Shown: positions 7,801-16,608 of the stretch, in pieces
How positions within the stretch are numbered: the stretch's first letter is position 1
How the letters are laid out: each line of letters opens with the position of its first letter
Origin: Tautonia marina
Lineage (GTDB): Bacteria > Planctomycetota > Planctomycetia > Isosphaerales > Isosphaeraceae
Reading direction: 5' to 3'
Assembly (NCBI RefSeq): GCF_009177065.1
Contig: NZ_WEZF01000034.1
Span: 1-43,558, forward strand
Length of the DNA stretch: 43,558 nucleotides
Program-made: the position numbers and the translations under genes
Notes under the pieces: generated by a model
Databases searched by the model: none
Told to the model about the DNA's origin: nothing
The model's input: only the letters and a program-made list of their open reading frames with translations

Positions 7801-9180
7801 CAGGTCCGACCCATCGGGCCGGAGCCGATAGAATCCCTGGCCGAATCGGTGCGACCGATCGCCGACCTCGCCTCGAAAGGCAGAGTAACCGACGATCCCG
7901 TAGAGCCAATTGTCCAGGCCATACCGCAGGTTACTCGGCCCGGCGTGCGTGTCGTCGGTTCCCCATCCAGTGAACAGAACCTCGCGACCATCGGCCCGAT
8001 CGTCACCGTCGGTATCCTTTAAGAACAGGGTGTCGGGGGCGTGGTGAACAATCACGCCTCCCCGAGCAAAGGTCAGACTGGTGGGGATGTTCAGCCCCTC
8101 GGCGAAGACCTTGAACGAGTCGGCCCGGCCGTCGCCGTCGGTGTCCTCACAGATTGTGATGCGATCGCGGCCTTCCCCTTGTTCGATCTTGGTGTTCGGA
8201 TAATCCACACTCTCGGCAATCCAGAGCCGGCCGCGATGGTCCCAGGCCATGCAGAGAGGCTTTCGGATGTCCGGTTCGCTGGCGAACATCTCGACATGGA
8301 ATCCTCGGGGGACCACGAGACGGTCCCTGGAGTCAGTCGGGCTGAGGGCGTTCTGCATCCGCTGAATCGGCGCTCCCTGAGTACCCCATCGCTCACCGGC
8401 CAGATAGTTCGGGATTGGCGTTTCCGTTTCGATATACGAGAAGATTTCGTCTCGATTCGATGGTCGGGGGCGGCTGTCAAACACATCTCCCCGATTAGCG
8501 GCCCATCGAATGCCTCGTTCAATGAGATCTTGAAAACCTGGTTCGGTCCAGGTTCGGTGATCGTGCCCGTATGCCGTGTAAAAGACTCGGCCGTTTCCGT
8601 GGCTCCGAACCCAGGTCCAGGGCTCCTGTCCTTCTCCTTCGGCCCGGACCTGCAAGACGTTCTTCTCGGGGTTGTGCCTGGTATGGACGTACGTTTCATC
8701 CCAGGTCCGGAACGGTTCGAACCCGTTCATGATGGCGTGGCTCGGGTCCACGATTTCCGTTTCGAACTCACCCGCCCCGTGGCGGAGGAACTGCGCGCCG
8801 ACCAGGTCAACATACGCCGGAGCGTTCAGGAAGCAGTACGAGGCGCAATGGATCGGCACGAATCCGCCACCCCCGGCCACATAGTCGAGCAAGGCCCGCT
8901 CTTGCTCGGGGGCAATCGTCTCAATGTTCGCATAGATGATCAGGGCGTCGTAGCCCTTCAACGTTTCCGGATCGAGTGCCCTGGCGATGTCCTCGGTATA
9001 GGTCACGTCGATCCCGCGTCCGGCCATCACTGGAATGAGCTGTGCCGCCCGCTCTGAGGGACGATGATGGCCCTGATCGCCGAGAAAAAGGACTTCCAGG
9101 GGAACCTCGCGCGGTTCCTCGGCAACGAGAGACCAGGGCACCATGCACAGGGCAGTTGTGAGCAGAACGCAGCGGATCAC
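4852..9180 (-). CDS. ThuA / PVC-type dehydrogenase / HEAT / heme-binding multidomain protein
   Basis: Predicted 1442-residue secreted protein. GTG at 9180 is preceded by GGAGG at eight bases. Order: signal peptide (1-20); ThuA-like domain (about 27-235; VLFLGDQGHH, GGGGFVPIHCASYCF, YGHDHRTWTEP); PVC-type membrane-bound dehydrogenase beta-propeller (about 280-640; GFHVEMFASEPDIRKP, CEDTDGDGRADSFKVF, VIDWYNYIVQHNP); HEAT-like helical repeats (about 670-1095); a Planctomycete-type cytochrome c domain with CAKCH at 1128-1132 and the distal segment SVMPEGFEQQATPEQLADLM; and a C-terminal beta-rich region (about 1250-1440) ending in a carbohydrate-binding-like PERPSEPIERIEL stretch. Such proteins are expanded in planctomycetes and are thought to oxidise sugars or alcohols in the periplasm; the actual substrate is unknown. 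The lactonase gene follows on the same strand. Confidence 0.93.
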   Translation of the reverse strand: MIRCVLLTTALCMVPWSLVAEEPREVPLEVLFLGDQGHHRPSERAAQLIPVMAGRGIDVTYTEDIARALDPETLKGYDALIIYANIETIAPEQERALLDYVAGGGGFVPIHCASYCFLNAPAYVDLVGAQFLRHGAGEFETEIVDPSHAIMNGFEPFRTWDETYVHTRHNPEKNVLQVRAEGEGQEPWTWVRSHGNGRVFYTAYGHDHRTWTEPGFQDLIERGIRWAANRGDVFDSRPRPSNRDEIFSYIETETPIPNYLAGERWGTQGAPIQRMQNALSPTDSRDRLVVPRGFHVEMFASEPDIRKPLCMAWDHRGRLWIAESVDYPNTKIEQGEGRDRITICEDTDGDGRADSFKVFAEGLNIPTSLTFARGGVIVHHAPDTLFLKDTDGDDRADGREVLFTGWGTDDTHAGPSNLRYGLDNWLYGIVGYSAFRGEVGDRSHRFGQGFYRLRPDGSDLEFLRSTSNNSWGVGISEEGLIFGSTANGCPSVFLSIPNRYYEAVRGWAPTVLQNIADSNRFFPITENVRQVDWHGGFTAAAGHALYTARTYPDHYWNRSAFVAEPTGHLVATMTLERRGTDFAAHYGWNQLSSDDEWTAPIAAEVGPDGHVWVIDWYNYIVQHNPTPQGFETGKGNAYETPLRDRTHGRIYRVVYDGAPPVEPMALDPNDPDGLISALTHGNMFWRLHAQRLLVERGKTDVVPALVDLTKDQRVDPIGLNPGVIHALWTLDGLEAIDGEAKVATLAALRHPSAGVRQNAVRVLPIDDDQTVSAIDQARLLLDDDPQVRLSTLLALSERPESEAAAGLIVEAIARGAFDGDRWLGDAAIAAAAAHARPFLERFATQEFDGTPGEMVLVVADRVAEHEARGAPTGTIGSTIARLADADPKVAQAVIAGLSRGWPEGQTARVGKDEQASMVTLLTKLPAESQGQLVDLANRWGAEGFEAYTEEIAARLLAEVSHEAKTEEERLETARQFITFRRTDDGAASDLINLITPQASPTFAAGLISAIGRSAASGSGAVLVEAYPTLTPAVRSEVLRVLLSRADWSASLIDGIEQGTIPVGQLALDQKQVLTSHPDAAIAERAAHLLARGGGLPSPDRQRVIDELAPVVLAGGNPTAGRAVFETLCAKCHQHSGEGGNVGPDLTGMAAHPAEELLVHILDPSREVEGNFVQYTVATIDGRILNGLLAAETRTSIELIDTEGKSHTILRDDLDEFIASEKSVMPEGFEQQATPEQLADLMAFLTRPGKYLPLDLRKAATIVSTRGMFFDEESRTERLVFDDWSTKTVEGVPFQLVDPQGDRVPNAILLYGPQGRTPPRMPRVVELPVNAPAEVIHLLGGVGGWSYPLGEEGSVSMIIRLHYADGTTEDHPLRNGVHLADYIRRVDVPGSSLAFELGGRQIRYLAVRPERPSEPIERIELRKGQDASAPIVMAVTVEVGTTP

Positions 9181-9616
9181 GAGTTCTCCCTCCGAAGTTC
9201 GGGCGGGCCGGTGACGTGCTCGATCTCGCTTGAAACGCGTCTCGGAGCAGAACGGTTAACACTCCGACACACTCGTCCCGGTTCGGGAACCCTTCGAAAT
9301 GGACACGATTCCCATCCATCAAGATCCTGGTCACGCCGAACCGTCAGGGTCAAGAACCTGAAGCCCTTGCGATGCAACCCCGCTCGCCGGTTTCAGAACG
9401 GCTCGGGAAACCTCAACTCAATCAAAGGCGTATCCATCATCCGAGGGGCCTTGCTTGTTCGATGCGGAACTCCCGGTTACCTTCGAGCCCGGGTGAAGCG
9501 TGCGACTCCTTTCGTCCAAGGGTCGGCCGAAGGTCCCTTCTCCCGCCTCATGGAACAACGCCTCGTGCAAAGGCCGCCCGCAACGGCGGCCAGGGGCCTC
9601 TCTGGAGACCACTACG
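9181..9616. promoter_or_regulatory. Divergent intergenic region with a leader hairpin
   Basis: This 436-bp gap separates the divergent ThuA/PVC gene and the SDR operon and should hold both promoters, although I see no convincing -35/-10 pair. Near its right end, GGCCGCC (9572-9578), a six-base loop CGCAAC and GGCGGCC (9585-9591) form a perfect seven-pair hairpin ending 25 bases before the SDR GTG. No T-run follows, so it is more likely an mRNA leader structure or operator than a terminator. Short reading frames here lack ribosome sites and family similarity. Confidence 0.4.
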
Positions 9617-10369
9617 GTGATCGGAATCGACCTCGGCGGCAAGGTGGCCCTCGTGACCGGATCGGGCCAGGGCTTGGGACGGGCCTCGGCCTCGGCCTTG
9701 CACGCGGCTGGGGCGGCCGTGGTCATTAATTACCCTCCCGACGCCACGGGGCAAAACGCCGATCGAGCCCGAGCCGTCGCCGAGACCCTCGGTGAACGCG
9801 CCGTGGCACTGCCGGCCGACGTCTGCGATTCTCAGCAGATCGACTCGCTCATGACCGCCATTCAGGATCGGTTCGGCCGACTCGACATCGTCGTCAACAA
9901 CGCCGCGATCATCCGGGATCGCACGCTCCGCAAAATGAGCGACGAGGAGTGGCAGTCGGTCATCGAGACCGATCTGAGCGGCGTCTTCCGCGTCTGTCGA
10001 GCCGCGATCGCCCGTATGGCCGATGGCGGACGAATCATCAATCTCGCGTCAATCTCCGGGGCCGTCGGCTTCTTCGGCCAGGCAAACTATGCGGCGGCCA
10101 AGGCCGGAGTGATCGCGCTGACCAAGGTCCTCAGCAAGGAGCTCGCCCCCCGTCGCATTACGGTCAACGCGGTTGCCCCCGGCGTCGTGCTCACCGAGAT
10201 GGGCAAGACGATTCCCGAGGAGGTCCGCGCCCGAATGCTCGCCGAGATCCCCCTGAACCGGTTTGGTGAGCCGGAGGAAATCGCTCATGCGATCCTCTTC
10301 CTTGCCAGCGATCTGGCAAGCTACATCACGGGACAGACGATCCACGTCAACGGGGGATGGTGGGCGTGA
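9617..10369 (+). CDS. Short-chain dehydrogenase/reductase (3-oxoacyl reductase, FabG/PhaB type)
   Basis: Predicted 250-residue NAD(P)-dependent SDR. GTG at 9617 is chosen because GGAG lies nine bases upstream and the Rossmann fold begins normally at residue 9 ([13 protein letters not shown], glycine motif at 15-21). The NNAA motif follows, then NLASISG (catalytic Ser) and Tyr158-xxx-Lys162 (YAAAK). The ending HVNGGWWA is typical of FabG-like enzymes. Classical length. It heads a tight cassette with a CoA-transferase (4-bp overlap), a thiolase and a GntP permease. In that context it most likely interconverts a 3-hydroxyacyl and 3-oxoacyl compound, such as 3-hydroxybutyrate/acetoacetate or the CoA esters. 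Free-acid and CoA-ester substrates cannot be told apart from sequence. Confidence 0.92.
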   Translation: MIGIDLGGKVALVTGSGQGLGRASASALHAAGAAVVINYPPDATGQNADRARAVAETLGERAVALPADVCDSQQIDSLMTAIQDRFGRLDIVVNNAAIIRDRTLRKMSDEEWQSVIETDLSGVFRVCRAAIARMADGGRIINLASISGAVGFFGQANYAAAKAGVIALTKVLSKELAPRRITVNAVAPGVVLTEMGKTIPEEVRARMLAEIPLNRFGEPEEIAHAILFLASDLASYITGQTIHVNGGWWA

Positions 10370-11919
10370 TCCCTCGCATTGAAAACCTGTTATGCTCGGC
10401 CGCCGAGGCCGTCGAAGTCCTCGACGATGGTCAAACCCTGGTCAGCGGTGGCTTCGTCGGCGCGGCCCATCCCGAAGCCCTCACCGCGGCCATCGAGGCC
10501 CGATTCTTGAACACCGGCCGTCCCCGAGACTTAACCCTGCTCTACGCGGCGGGACAGGGAGACGGCGCCGATCGAGGGCTCAATCACCTGGGTCATCACG
10601 GCTTGCTGGGCCGGGTGATCGGCGGACACTGGGGCCTTGCTCCTCGGATCGGTCGGCTGGCCCTGGAGAACGCCATCGAGGCGTACAACTTCCCGCAAGG
10701 AGTCATCTGCCACCTGCTCCGCGACATCGCAGCCGGTCGCCCCGGATGCATTACCGGCGTCGGCCTGGGAACCTTCATCGACCCGATCCACGGCGGAGGC
10801 CGTCTCAACACGCGATCATCCCCCGATCTGGTCCAGCGGATCGAACTCGACGGCCGCCCCTGGCTGTTTTATCGCGCCTTTCCGGTCCACGTTGGCCTGA
10901 TCCGAGGCACGGCCGCCGACATCCACGGCAACCTCATCATGGAGGACGAGGCGATCATCGGCGAGGTCCTGGCAATTGCCCAGGCCGTTCGCAATTCCGG
11001 AGGGACGGTCATTGCCCAGGTCCGCCGGCTCCTTCCCCACGCTGCCCCCCCGATGACGGTTCGAGTGCCCGGGATCCTCATTGATCGCGTCGTGCTTGCC
11101 TCGGAGGAGCAGCACGACCAGACCTTTGCCGAGGCGTTCAACCCGACCTACTGCCGCGCCGGAGACGTGGATCTGCTCGACGATCGCCCCCAATTGCCGG
11201 CGGGAGTGCGCCGGATTATCGCCTCACGAGCCTGCGACGAGCTGGAAGCCGGAGCGATCGCCAACCTCGGCATCGGCATGCCCGAAGGAATTGCCCTGAT
11301 CGCTGCCGAGCGCGGATTACTCGGAGCCGTGACCCTGACCGTCGAAAGTGGACCAATCGGTGGCGTTCCTGCCGGCGGTCTGAGCTTTGGCGCTTCGAGC
11401 CATCCCGAGGCGATCGTCGATCAACCCGCTCAATTCGACTTCTACGACGGCGGCGGCCTCGATTTCGCCGCCCTCGGCGCCGCCGAGATCGACTCCCGAG
11501 GCAATGTGAATGTCTCTCGGTTCGGCACCCGACTCGCAGGAGTGGGAGGGTTTGTGAACATCTCTCAAAACGCTCACCGAGTGGTTTTCTGTGGCACGAT
11601 GACCTCTGGCGGGCTGAAAGTCGAAGTCTTCAACGGCCGCTTGCGCATTGTCCGAGAGGGGACCGTCCGCAAGTTCGTCCCCAGCGTGGAACAACTGTCG
11701 TATGCCGCCGACATCGCCTGCCAGAAAGGCCAGGAAGCGCTTTATGTGACCGAGCGTGCCGTCTTCCGCCTGACGACAGAGGGTCTGGAACTGATCGAGG
11801 TCGCGCCGGGCATCGACCTTCAGCGTGACGTGATCGACCAGATGGGATTCCGACCCATCATCCGAACACCAACAACGATGCCCATCTCCGCATTCGACCA
11901 AACTACCGAGGGAACCTGA
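10366..11919 (+). CDS. Acetate/3-ketoacid CoA-transferase, fused alpha-beta subunits (YdiF-type)
   Basis: Predicted 517-residue family I CoA-transferase with both halves in one chain, as in E. coli YdiF and mammalian SCOT. It moves CoA between an acyl-CoA and a short keto or carboxylic acid via a glutamyl-CoA intermediate. The N-terminal half carries the GGF-type phosphate-loop region ([16 protein letters not shown]). The C-terminal half has [16 protein letters not shown] and the catalytic Glu327 in [12 protein letters not shown] at 10366 overlaps the SDR stop (GTGA) and has a G-rich stretch nine bases upstream; an ATG at 10357 is possible but abuts that stretch. It ends in TGATG, sharing one base with the thiolase start. 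It probably activates an imported beta-keto acid as the CoA thioester for thiolytic cleavage. Confidence 0.9.
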   Translation: MIPRIENLLCSAAEAVEVLDDGQTLVSGGFVGAAHPEALTAAIEARFLNTGRPRDLTLLYAAGQGDGADRGLNHLGHHGLLGRVIGGHWGLAPRIGRLALENAIEAYNFPQGVICHLLRDIAAGRPGCITGVGLGTFIDPIHGGGRLNTRSSPDLVQRIELDGRPWLFYRAFPVHVGLIRGTAADIHGNLIMEDEAIIGEVLAIAQAVRNSGGTVIAQVRRLLPHAAPPMTVRVPGILIDRVVLASEEQHDQTFAEAFNPTYCRAGDVDLLDDRPQLPAGVRRIIASRACDELEAGAIANLGIGMPEGIALIAAERGLLGAVTLTVESGPIGGVPAGGLSFGASSHPEAIVDQPAQFDFYDGGGLDFAALGAAEIDSRGNVNVSRFGTRLAGVGGFVNISQNAHRVVFCGTMTSGGLKVEVFNGRLRIVREGTVRKFVPSVEQLSYAADIACQKGQEALYVTERAVFRLTTEGLELIEVAPGIDLQRDVIDQMGFRPIIRTPTTMPISAFDQTTEGT

Positions 11920-13070
11920 TGGATCGTCTCTGCATCGTCGCAGCCAAACGAACACCCCAGGGCCGATTCCTCGGGGGGCTCAAGCGGCTCTCTCCGATCG
12001 ATCTTGCCTGCGCGGCCGCCCGACCGATCCTGGACCGGATCGATGGGTCGATGATCGATCATGTCATCATCGGAAATGTTCTCGGAGCCGGTCAAGGAAT
12101 GAACATCGCCCGGCAGGTGGGCATTCACCTCGGCCTGCCGCCGGAAGTTCCGGCATACACCGTCAACATGATGTGTGGCTCGGGGTTGCAGGCCGTCCGT
12201 CTGGCAGCTCAGGCCATCCGATGCGGAGAGGCTCGGGCCGTCCTCTGCGGCGGCACCGAGTCGATGTCGGGGGCACCCTACCTGCTCCCTCGGGCCCGGC
12301 AAGGCCTGAAGCTGGGAGACGCCTCGCTGGTCGATTCAATCCTCCGCGACGGCCTGCTCGATGCCTTCGACGGCCGCCATATGGGTCTCCTGGCCGAGAC
12401 GATGGCCGAATCCTTCGACATCGATCGACGCAGTCAGGACGCCTGGGCCGTACGGAGCCAGCAGCGTTACGCCGACGCCGAGGCATCCGGCATCTTCAAC
12501 GATGAACGGGTTTCCCTCGAAGGACTCGATTCAGACGAGCATCCCCGGCCAGGCACGACCCTCGACGACCTCTCTCGCTTGAAGGGTGCGTTTGACCCCG
12601 ACGGAACCGTCACGGCTGGCAATTCCAGCGGCATCAACGACGGCGCCGCCATGCTGCTGCTGGCCAATCACGAGCTGGCCGATCGGGAGTCATGGCCGAT
12701 CCTTTGTGACTGGGTCGATTCGGTCGCCGTCGGCTGCGAGCCGTCGCAGATGGGCCTCGGCCCGGTCTACGCCTTACGTCGAATCTGCGATCGCCAGCAC
12801 CTTTCCTTGACCCACTGCGATGCGGTCGAGATCAACGAGGCGTTTGCCTCACAGGTCCTTGCCTGTATCAGAGCGCTCCCCGTCGCCGAGGAATCGGTCA
12901 ATCGCTGCGGCGGCGCGATCGCCCTTGGTCATCCAATCGGTGCCAGTGGGGCTCGTCTGGCGGTTCATGCGGCGCATCAGATCGGCCGAGGCACCGTCAA
13001 TCAGGCCGCGATCAGCCTTTGTGTCGGGGGTGGCATGGGTGTGGCCGCCCTCTTGCGAGCGGCGGATTGA
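11919..13070 (+). CDS. Thiolase (acetyl-CoA C-acetyltransferase)
   Basis: Predicted 383-residue thiolase, typical length. It cleaves a 3-ketoacyl-CoA with CoA to acetyl-CoA plus a shortened acyl-CoA, or catalyses the reverse condensation. Nucleophile Cys86 lies in NMMCGSGLQA, His338 in GHPIGASGAR and the second catalytic Cys368 in SLCVGGGMG. The NEAFA motif is also present (EINEAFASQ). The start overlaps the CoA-transferase stop by one base, so translation is coupled. With the upstream SDR and CoA-transferase and the downstream permease this completes an acetoacetate-type utilisation route to acetyl-CoA. A biosynthetic direction toward hydroxybutyrate cannot be excluded, but the CoA-transferase and importer argue for degradation. 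Confidence 0.95.
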   Translation: MDRLCIVAAKRTPQGRFLGGLKRLSPIDLACAAARPILDRIDGSMIDHVIIGNVLGAGQGMNIARQVGIHLGLPPEVPAYTVNMMCGSGLQAVRLAAQAIRCGEARAVLCGGTESMSGAPYLLPRARQGLKLGDASLVDSILRDGLLDAFDGRHMGLLAETMAESFDIDRRSQDAWAVRSQQRYADAEASGIFNDERVSLEGLDSDEHPRPGTTLDDLSRLKGAFDPDGTVTAGNSSGINDGAAMLLLANHELADRESWPILCDWVDSVAVGCEPSQMGLGPVYALRRICDRQHLSLTHCDAVEINEAFASQVLACIRALPVAEESVNRCGGAIALGHPIGASGARLAVHAAHQIGRGTVNQAAISLCVGGGMGVAALLRAAD

Positions 13071-13140
13071 CCGTCTGAAAGCGCGGAATCATGGCACTGC
13101 ATCTCGATCTGTTTCATCAACGATCCAGGGACCTGCACCA

Positions 13141-14529
13141 ATGCTGATCGAGGTGGGAGCGATTGTTCTGGCCCTTGGCCTCCTGATGACCGTGGCCTAT
13201 CGCGGCCTGCCCGTCATTGTCTTTGCACCGCTCTGTGCGTTGCTGGCCGCGGCGCTCTCGGGCATGCCGCTCTTACCCGCCTATACCGAGCTGTTCATGA
13301 CCGGCGTGGCCGGATTCGTCCGGGCGTTCTTCCCCTTGTTTCTCCTGGGAGCGATGTTTGGCAAGTTGATGGATGCCAGCGGTTCCGCCGCCGCGATTGC
13401 CGCCGCGATGATCCGGGCGATGGGGCCTCGCCACGCGATTCCGGCGGTCGTGCTTGCCGGAGCCGTCCTGACCTACGGCGGCGTTTCCCTGTTCGTAGTG
13501 GCGTTCGCCGTCTATCCGCTGGGCGCGGTCTTGTTTCGCGTCGCGGATATTCCCAAACGATTGCTCCCGGCGGCCATCGCTTTGGGAGCGTTCACGTTTA
13601 CCATGGATGCCCTGCCCGGAACGCCACAGGTTCAGAACATCATCCCCACGCGCTTCTTTGGAACCGATGCGTACGCTGCCCCCATCACCGGAACCATCGG
13701 CGGCTCGATGGTTCTCATCGGCGGCCTCGGTTGGCTGGAGCGAAGACGGGCCCGCGCGGCGATGGCCGGAGAAGGGTATGGCACCGGCCACCGAAACGAA
13801 CCCGCGGCCCGATCGGCCGATCGTCTCCCTTCGCTCTGGGCGGCGATCGTTCCGTTGCTGGTGGTGCTTGCGGTCAACTTCGTGCTGAGCCGGACCGCCT
13901 GGTCGGTGGAGACGTGGTACTCCGAGGCAACCCTCCTCCGCGACTTCCCCGAGACTCGCCCACAGGATGCGGCCTCGACCTGGGCCGTCATTGTCGCCCT
14001 CTCGGCGGGCATCCTGACCACGCTGGCCTTGAATGTCGGTCGGATGAGGGAGTCGGTCTCAGCCTCTCTCTCCGCCGCGGCGGCGGGGTCGTTACCGGCG
14101 ATTTTCAACACGGCCTCGGAGGTCGGCTTCGGCACGGTCATCAAGACCCTCCCGGGCTTCGAGATCGTTCGGTCGCTGGTCCTTGACGTAAGTCGGCATG
14201 TACTCATCTCTCAGGCAGTCGCCGTCAATGTGCTGGCGGCGATCACCGGATCGGCTTCCGGCGGCCTGTCGATTGCCCTGGAGGTGATGGGCAGGCAGGC
14301 GCTCGACGCGGCCCAGGCTCAGGGAATCAGCCCGGAGTTGCTCCACCGAATCGCCTCGATGGCCTCCGGAGGAATGGATACCTTGCCCCACAACGGGGCG
14401 GTGATCACGCTGCTTGCCATCACGGGTCTCACCCATCGGCAATCGTACCCGGATATCTTCGTGATCACCGTGATCAAGACCGCCACGGTCTTCATCCTGG
14501 CCGCGGCGGCCTCGGCCCTGGCGGGGTGA
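13141..14529 (+). CDS. GntP-family permease
   Basis: Predicted 462-residue inner-membrane permease with about 12 hydrophobic segments. ATG at 13141 is preceded by AGGGA about ten bases away and starts directly at the first membrane helix (MLIEVGAIVLALGLL). In-frame codons upstream to 12820 run inside the thiolase gene and are not used. Family signatures are visible: FFPLFLLGAMFGKLMDASG, VLAGAVLTYGGVSLFVVAF, FTMDALPGTPQVQNIIPT and SGGMDTLPHNGAVITLL. GntP-family members carry gluconate and other small hydroxy or keto acids, some of them 3-hydroxybutyrate or acetoacetate. Position 70 bp behind SDR, CoA-transferase and thiolase suggests it imports their substrate, a short hydroxy- or keto-acid. 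Its last codons form one arm of the terminator hairpin. Confidence 0.9.
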   Translation: MLIEVGAIVLALGLLMTVAYRGLPVIVFAPLCALLAAALSGMPLLPAYTELFMTGVAGFVRAFFPLFLLGAMFGKLMDASGSAAAIAAAMIRAMGPRHAIPAVVLAGAVLTYGGVSLFVVAFAVYPLGAVLFRVADIPKRLLPAAIALGAFTFTMDALPGTPQVQNIIPTRFFGTDAYAAPITGTIGGSMVLIGGLGWLERRRARAAMAGEGYGTGHRNEPAARSADRLPSLWAAIVPLLVVLAVNFVLSRTAWSVETWYSEATLLRDFPETRPQDAASTWAVIVALSAGILTTLALNVGRMRESVSASLSAAAAGSLPAIFNTASEVGFGTVIKTLPGFEIVRSLVLDVSRHVLISQAVAVNVLAAITGSASGGLSIALEVMGRQALDAAQAQGISPELLHRIASMASGGMDTLPHNGAVITLLAITGLTHRQSYPDIFVITVIKTATVFILAAAASALAG

Positions 14530-14554
14530 CGATGAGCCACCCCGCTTCTCATCG
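14521..14554. terminator. Bidirectional terminator with two alternative hairpins
   Basis: Between convergent genes (stops at 14529 and 14560). GCGGGGTG (14521-14528) pairs with CACCCCGC (14538-14545). An overlapping alternative pairs CGATGAG (14530-14536) with CTCATCG (14548-14554). Both are perfect and cannot form together. The first arm includes the last codons of the GntP gene. There is no strong T-tract on either side, so termination efficiency is uncertain. Confidence 0.6.
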
Positions 14555-14559
14555 CCACA

Positions 14560-16608
14560 TTACCAGATCTTGACACGCTGCTCAGGTGGCAGGTAAAGTG
14601 CGTCTCCTTCCTTCACCCCGAATGCCTCGTAGAACTCGGGCATGTTGCGAATCACCCCATTGCAGCGGAACTCGGCGGGGGAGTGGGGATCGGTGGCGAG
14701 GCGGCGGGTCAGTTCGGCGTCGCGGTACTTGGTCCGCCAGACCTGCGCCCATCCCATGAAGAATCGTTGATCTCCGGTCAGACCGTCGATGACCGGCGGT
14801 TCCTCGCCATCCAGCGAAATCCGGTAGGCCCGGTGCGCGATGGTCAGGCCGCCGAGGTCGCCGATATTCTCGCCGATCGTCAACGCGCCGTTGACCGTCT
14901 GGCCGGGGAGCTGGGCAGGTTCGAACGTGCTGTACTGCTCGATGAGCATCCCGGCGCGTTCGTCGAACTCCTCGCGGTCCGAGTCGGTCCACCAGTCGTT
15001 TAAATTGCCCATTCCATCATATTTCGACCCCTGGTCATCGAATCCGTGGCCGATTTCGTGGCCGATCACGGCGCCGATTGCTCCGTAATTGGCGGCGTCG
15101 TCAGCCTCCAGATCGAAGAACGGGGGCCTGAGGATCGCGGCCGGGAAGACGATCTCGTTCATCCCCGGATTGTAATAGGCGTTGACCGTCTGCGGGGTCA
15201 TGAACCACTCGCCCCGGTCGACCTCCTGGCCGAGTTTCTTCAGGTTCCGATCGACCTCGAAGGCGGTCGCGCGCTGGATGTTGCCGACAAGGTCGCCGGG
15301 CACGATCTCCAGCGCCGAGTAGTCGCGCCAGGTGTCTGGATACCCGATCTTCGGGTTGAAGGTCTCAAGCTTTTCGAGGGCCTTCGCCTTGGTTTCCTCT
15401 CCCATCCAGTCAAGACCAGTGATTCCCTGGCGGTAGGCTTCGATGAGGTTGGCAACCAGTTCCTCCATGCGCTCCTTGGCTCGGGGTGGGAAATGCTCCT
15501 CGACGAAAAGCTTGCCCACCGCTTCACCGAGTGACCCTTCAACAACCTGGACCCCTCGCTTCCACCGGGGACGGTTCTCCTCGGCGCCGGTCAACGTCTT
15601 ACCGAAGAAGTCGAAGGTCTCGGCAACGATTGCCTCGTTCAGATACGGGGCATAGGCGTGTAGGACGTTCCAGGTCAGCCAGGTCTTCCACTGGTCGAGC
15701 GGAACGTCGGCCAGCACCTCGGCCATCGCCTCGAAGTAGCTCGGCTGAGCGAGGATCACCTGCTCAATGCCGTCAGCGCCGTAGGCGTCGAAGTAGCGCG
15801 GCCAGGCGAATCCGGGAGTCAGTTCCGCCAGGGCTTCCAGGTCTTTCTTGTTGTAGGTGAGGGTGGCGTCTCGGCTCTGGACGCGGTCCCAGTGGTGCGA
15901 CGCAAGCCGGGTTTCCAGGTCCATGACCTGCTGGGCCTTCTCCTCGGCTTCGGCAATCCCTGCCAAGGTGAACATGCGGGCGATGTGAGCGACGTAAGCC
16001 TCTCGGATCGGCGCGAACTTTTCGTCGCGATAGTACGACTCGTCCGGCAGGCCGATCCCCCCTTGATAGAGGTTGAGGATGTAGGCGTCGGACTGCTTGG
16101 CGTCGGTATCGACATAGCCGCCGAAAAGGCCGTCCACGCCCACCCGCTCCAGTTCGGCGAGCGAGCGAATCAACTCATCCTTGGACTCGATCGCATCAAC
16201 CTTTGCCAGTTCGTCCCGGATCGGCTCCAGGCCGAGCTGTTCGACGCGGGCTTCATCCATGAAGCTGGCGAACAGGTCGCCAACCTTCTGGGTCTCGGAG
16301 CCCGGCGGTCCACCGGTTTCGGCCGCTCGCTCAATGAGGACCTTCAAATCCTCCTCGGCCTCGTCACGGAGCGCGTAGAACGCACCATCGGCCGAGCGAT
16401 CGGCGGGAATCTCCGCCTCGACGAGCCACTTGCCGTTGACGTGGCGGAACAGGTCGTCCTGCGGGCGGATGGCCGCATCGGCGTTCGAGAGATCAATGCC
16501 CGATCGAAGGGTCGGCTTCGAGGTGTCCGTCGGGTCGGAGGCGCGAACCCCTGGGATCGCGATCAGCAACAGCGACGCGATCATCGCGCCGCGGGCCGGA
16601 GAATTCAT
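14560..16608 (-). CDS. M13 family zinc metallopeptidase (neprilysin/PepO type)
   Basis: Predicted 682-residue secreted endopeptidase. ATG at 16608 is preceded by AAGGAG nine bases away. The frame stays open upstream, but that stretch is antisense to the neighbouring hydrolase and has no ribosome site. The signal peptide is MNSPARGAMIASLLLIAIPG with cleavage near VRASD. The M13 N-terminal domain follows (GIDLSNADAAIRPQDDLFRHVNGKW split over two short blocks). In the catalytic domain the zinc site is H517-E518-x-x-H521 (VIGHEIGHGFDDQG), with the third ligand Glu580 in GENIGDLGG and the substrate-backbone motif VNAYYNP upstream. The usual C-terminal CxxW is replaced by KIW, common in bacteria. 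Length is normal. It would cleave small peptides outside the cytoplasm. Divergent from the large hydrolase gene. Confidence 0.95.
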   Translation of the reverse strand: MNSPARGAMIASLLLIAIPGVRASDPTDTSKPTLRSGIDLSNADAAIRPQDDLFRHVNGKWLVEAEIPADRSADGAFYALRDEAEEDLKVLIERAAETGGPPGSETQKVGDLFASFMDEARVEQLGLEPIRDELAKVDAIESKDELIRSLAELERVGVDGLFGGYVDTDAKQSDAYILNLYQGGIGLPDESYYRDEKFAPIREAYVAHIARMFTLAGIAEAEEKAQQVMDLETRLASHHWDRVQSRDATLTYNKKDLEALAELTPGFAWPRYFDAYGADGIEQVILAQPSYFEAMAEVLADVPLDQWKTWLTWNVLHAYAPYLNEAIVAETFDFFGKTLTGAEENRPRWKRGVQVVEGSLGEAVGKLFVEEHFPPRAKERMEELVANLIEAYRQGITGLDWMGEETKAKALEKLETFNPKIGYPDTWRDYSALEIVPGDLVGNIQRATAFEVDRNLKKLGQEVDRGEWFMTPQTVNAYYNPGMNEIVFPAAILRPPFFDLEADDAANYGAIGAVIGHEIGHGFDDQGSKYDGMGNLNDWWTDSDREEFDERAGMLIEQYSTFEPAQLPGQTVNGALTIGENIGDLGGLTIAHRAYRISLDGEEPPVIDGLTGDQRFFMGWAQVWRTKYRDAELTRRLATDPHSPAEFRCNGVIRNMPEFYEAFGVKEGDALYLPPEQRVKIW

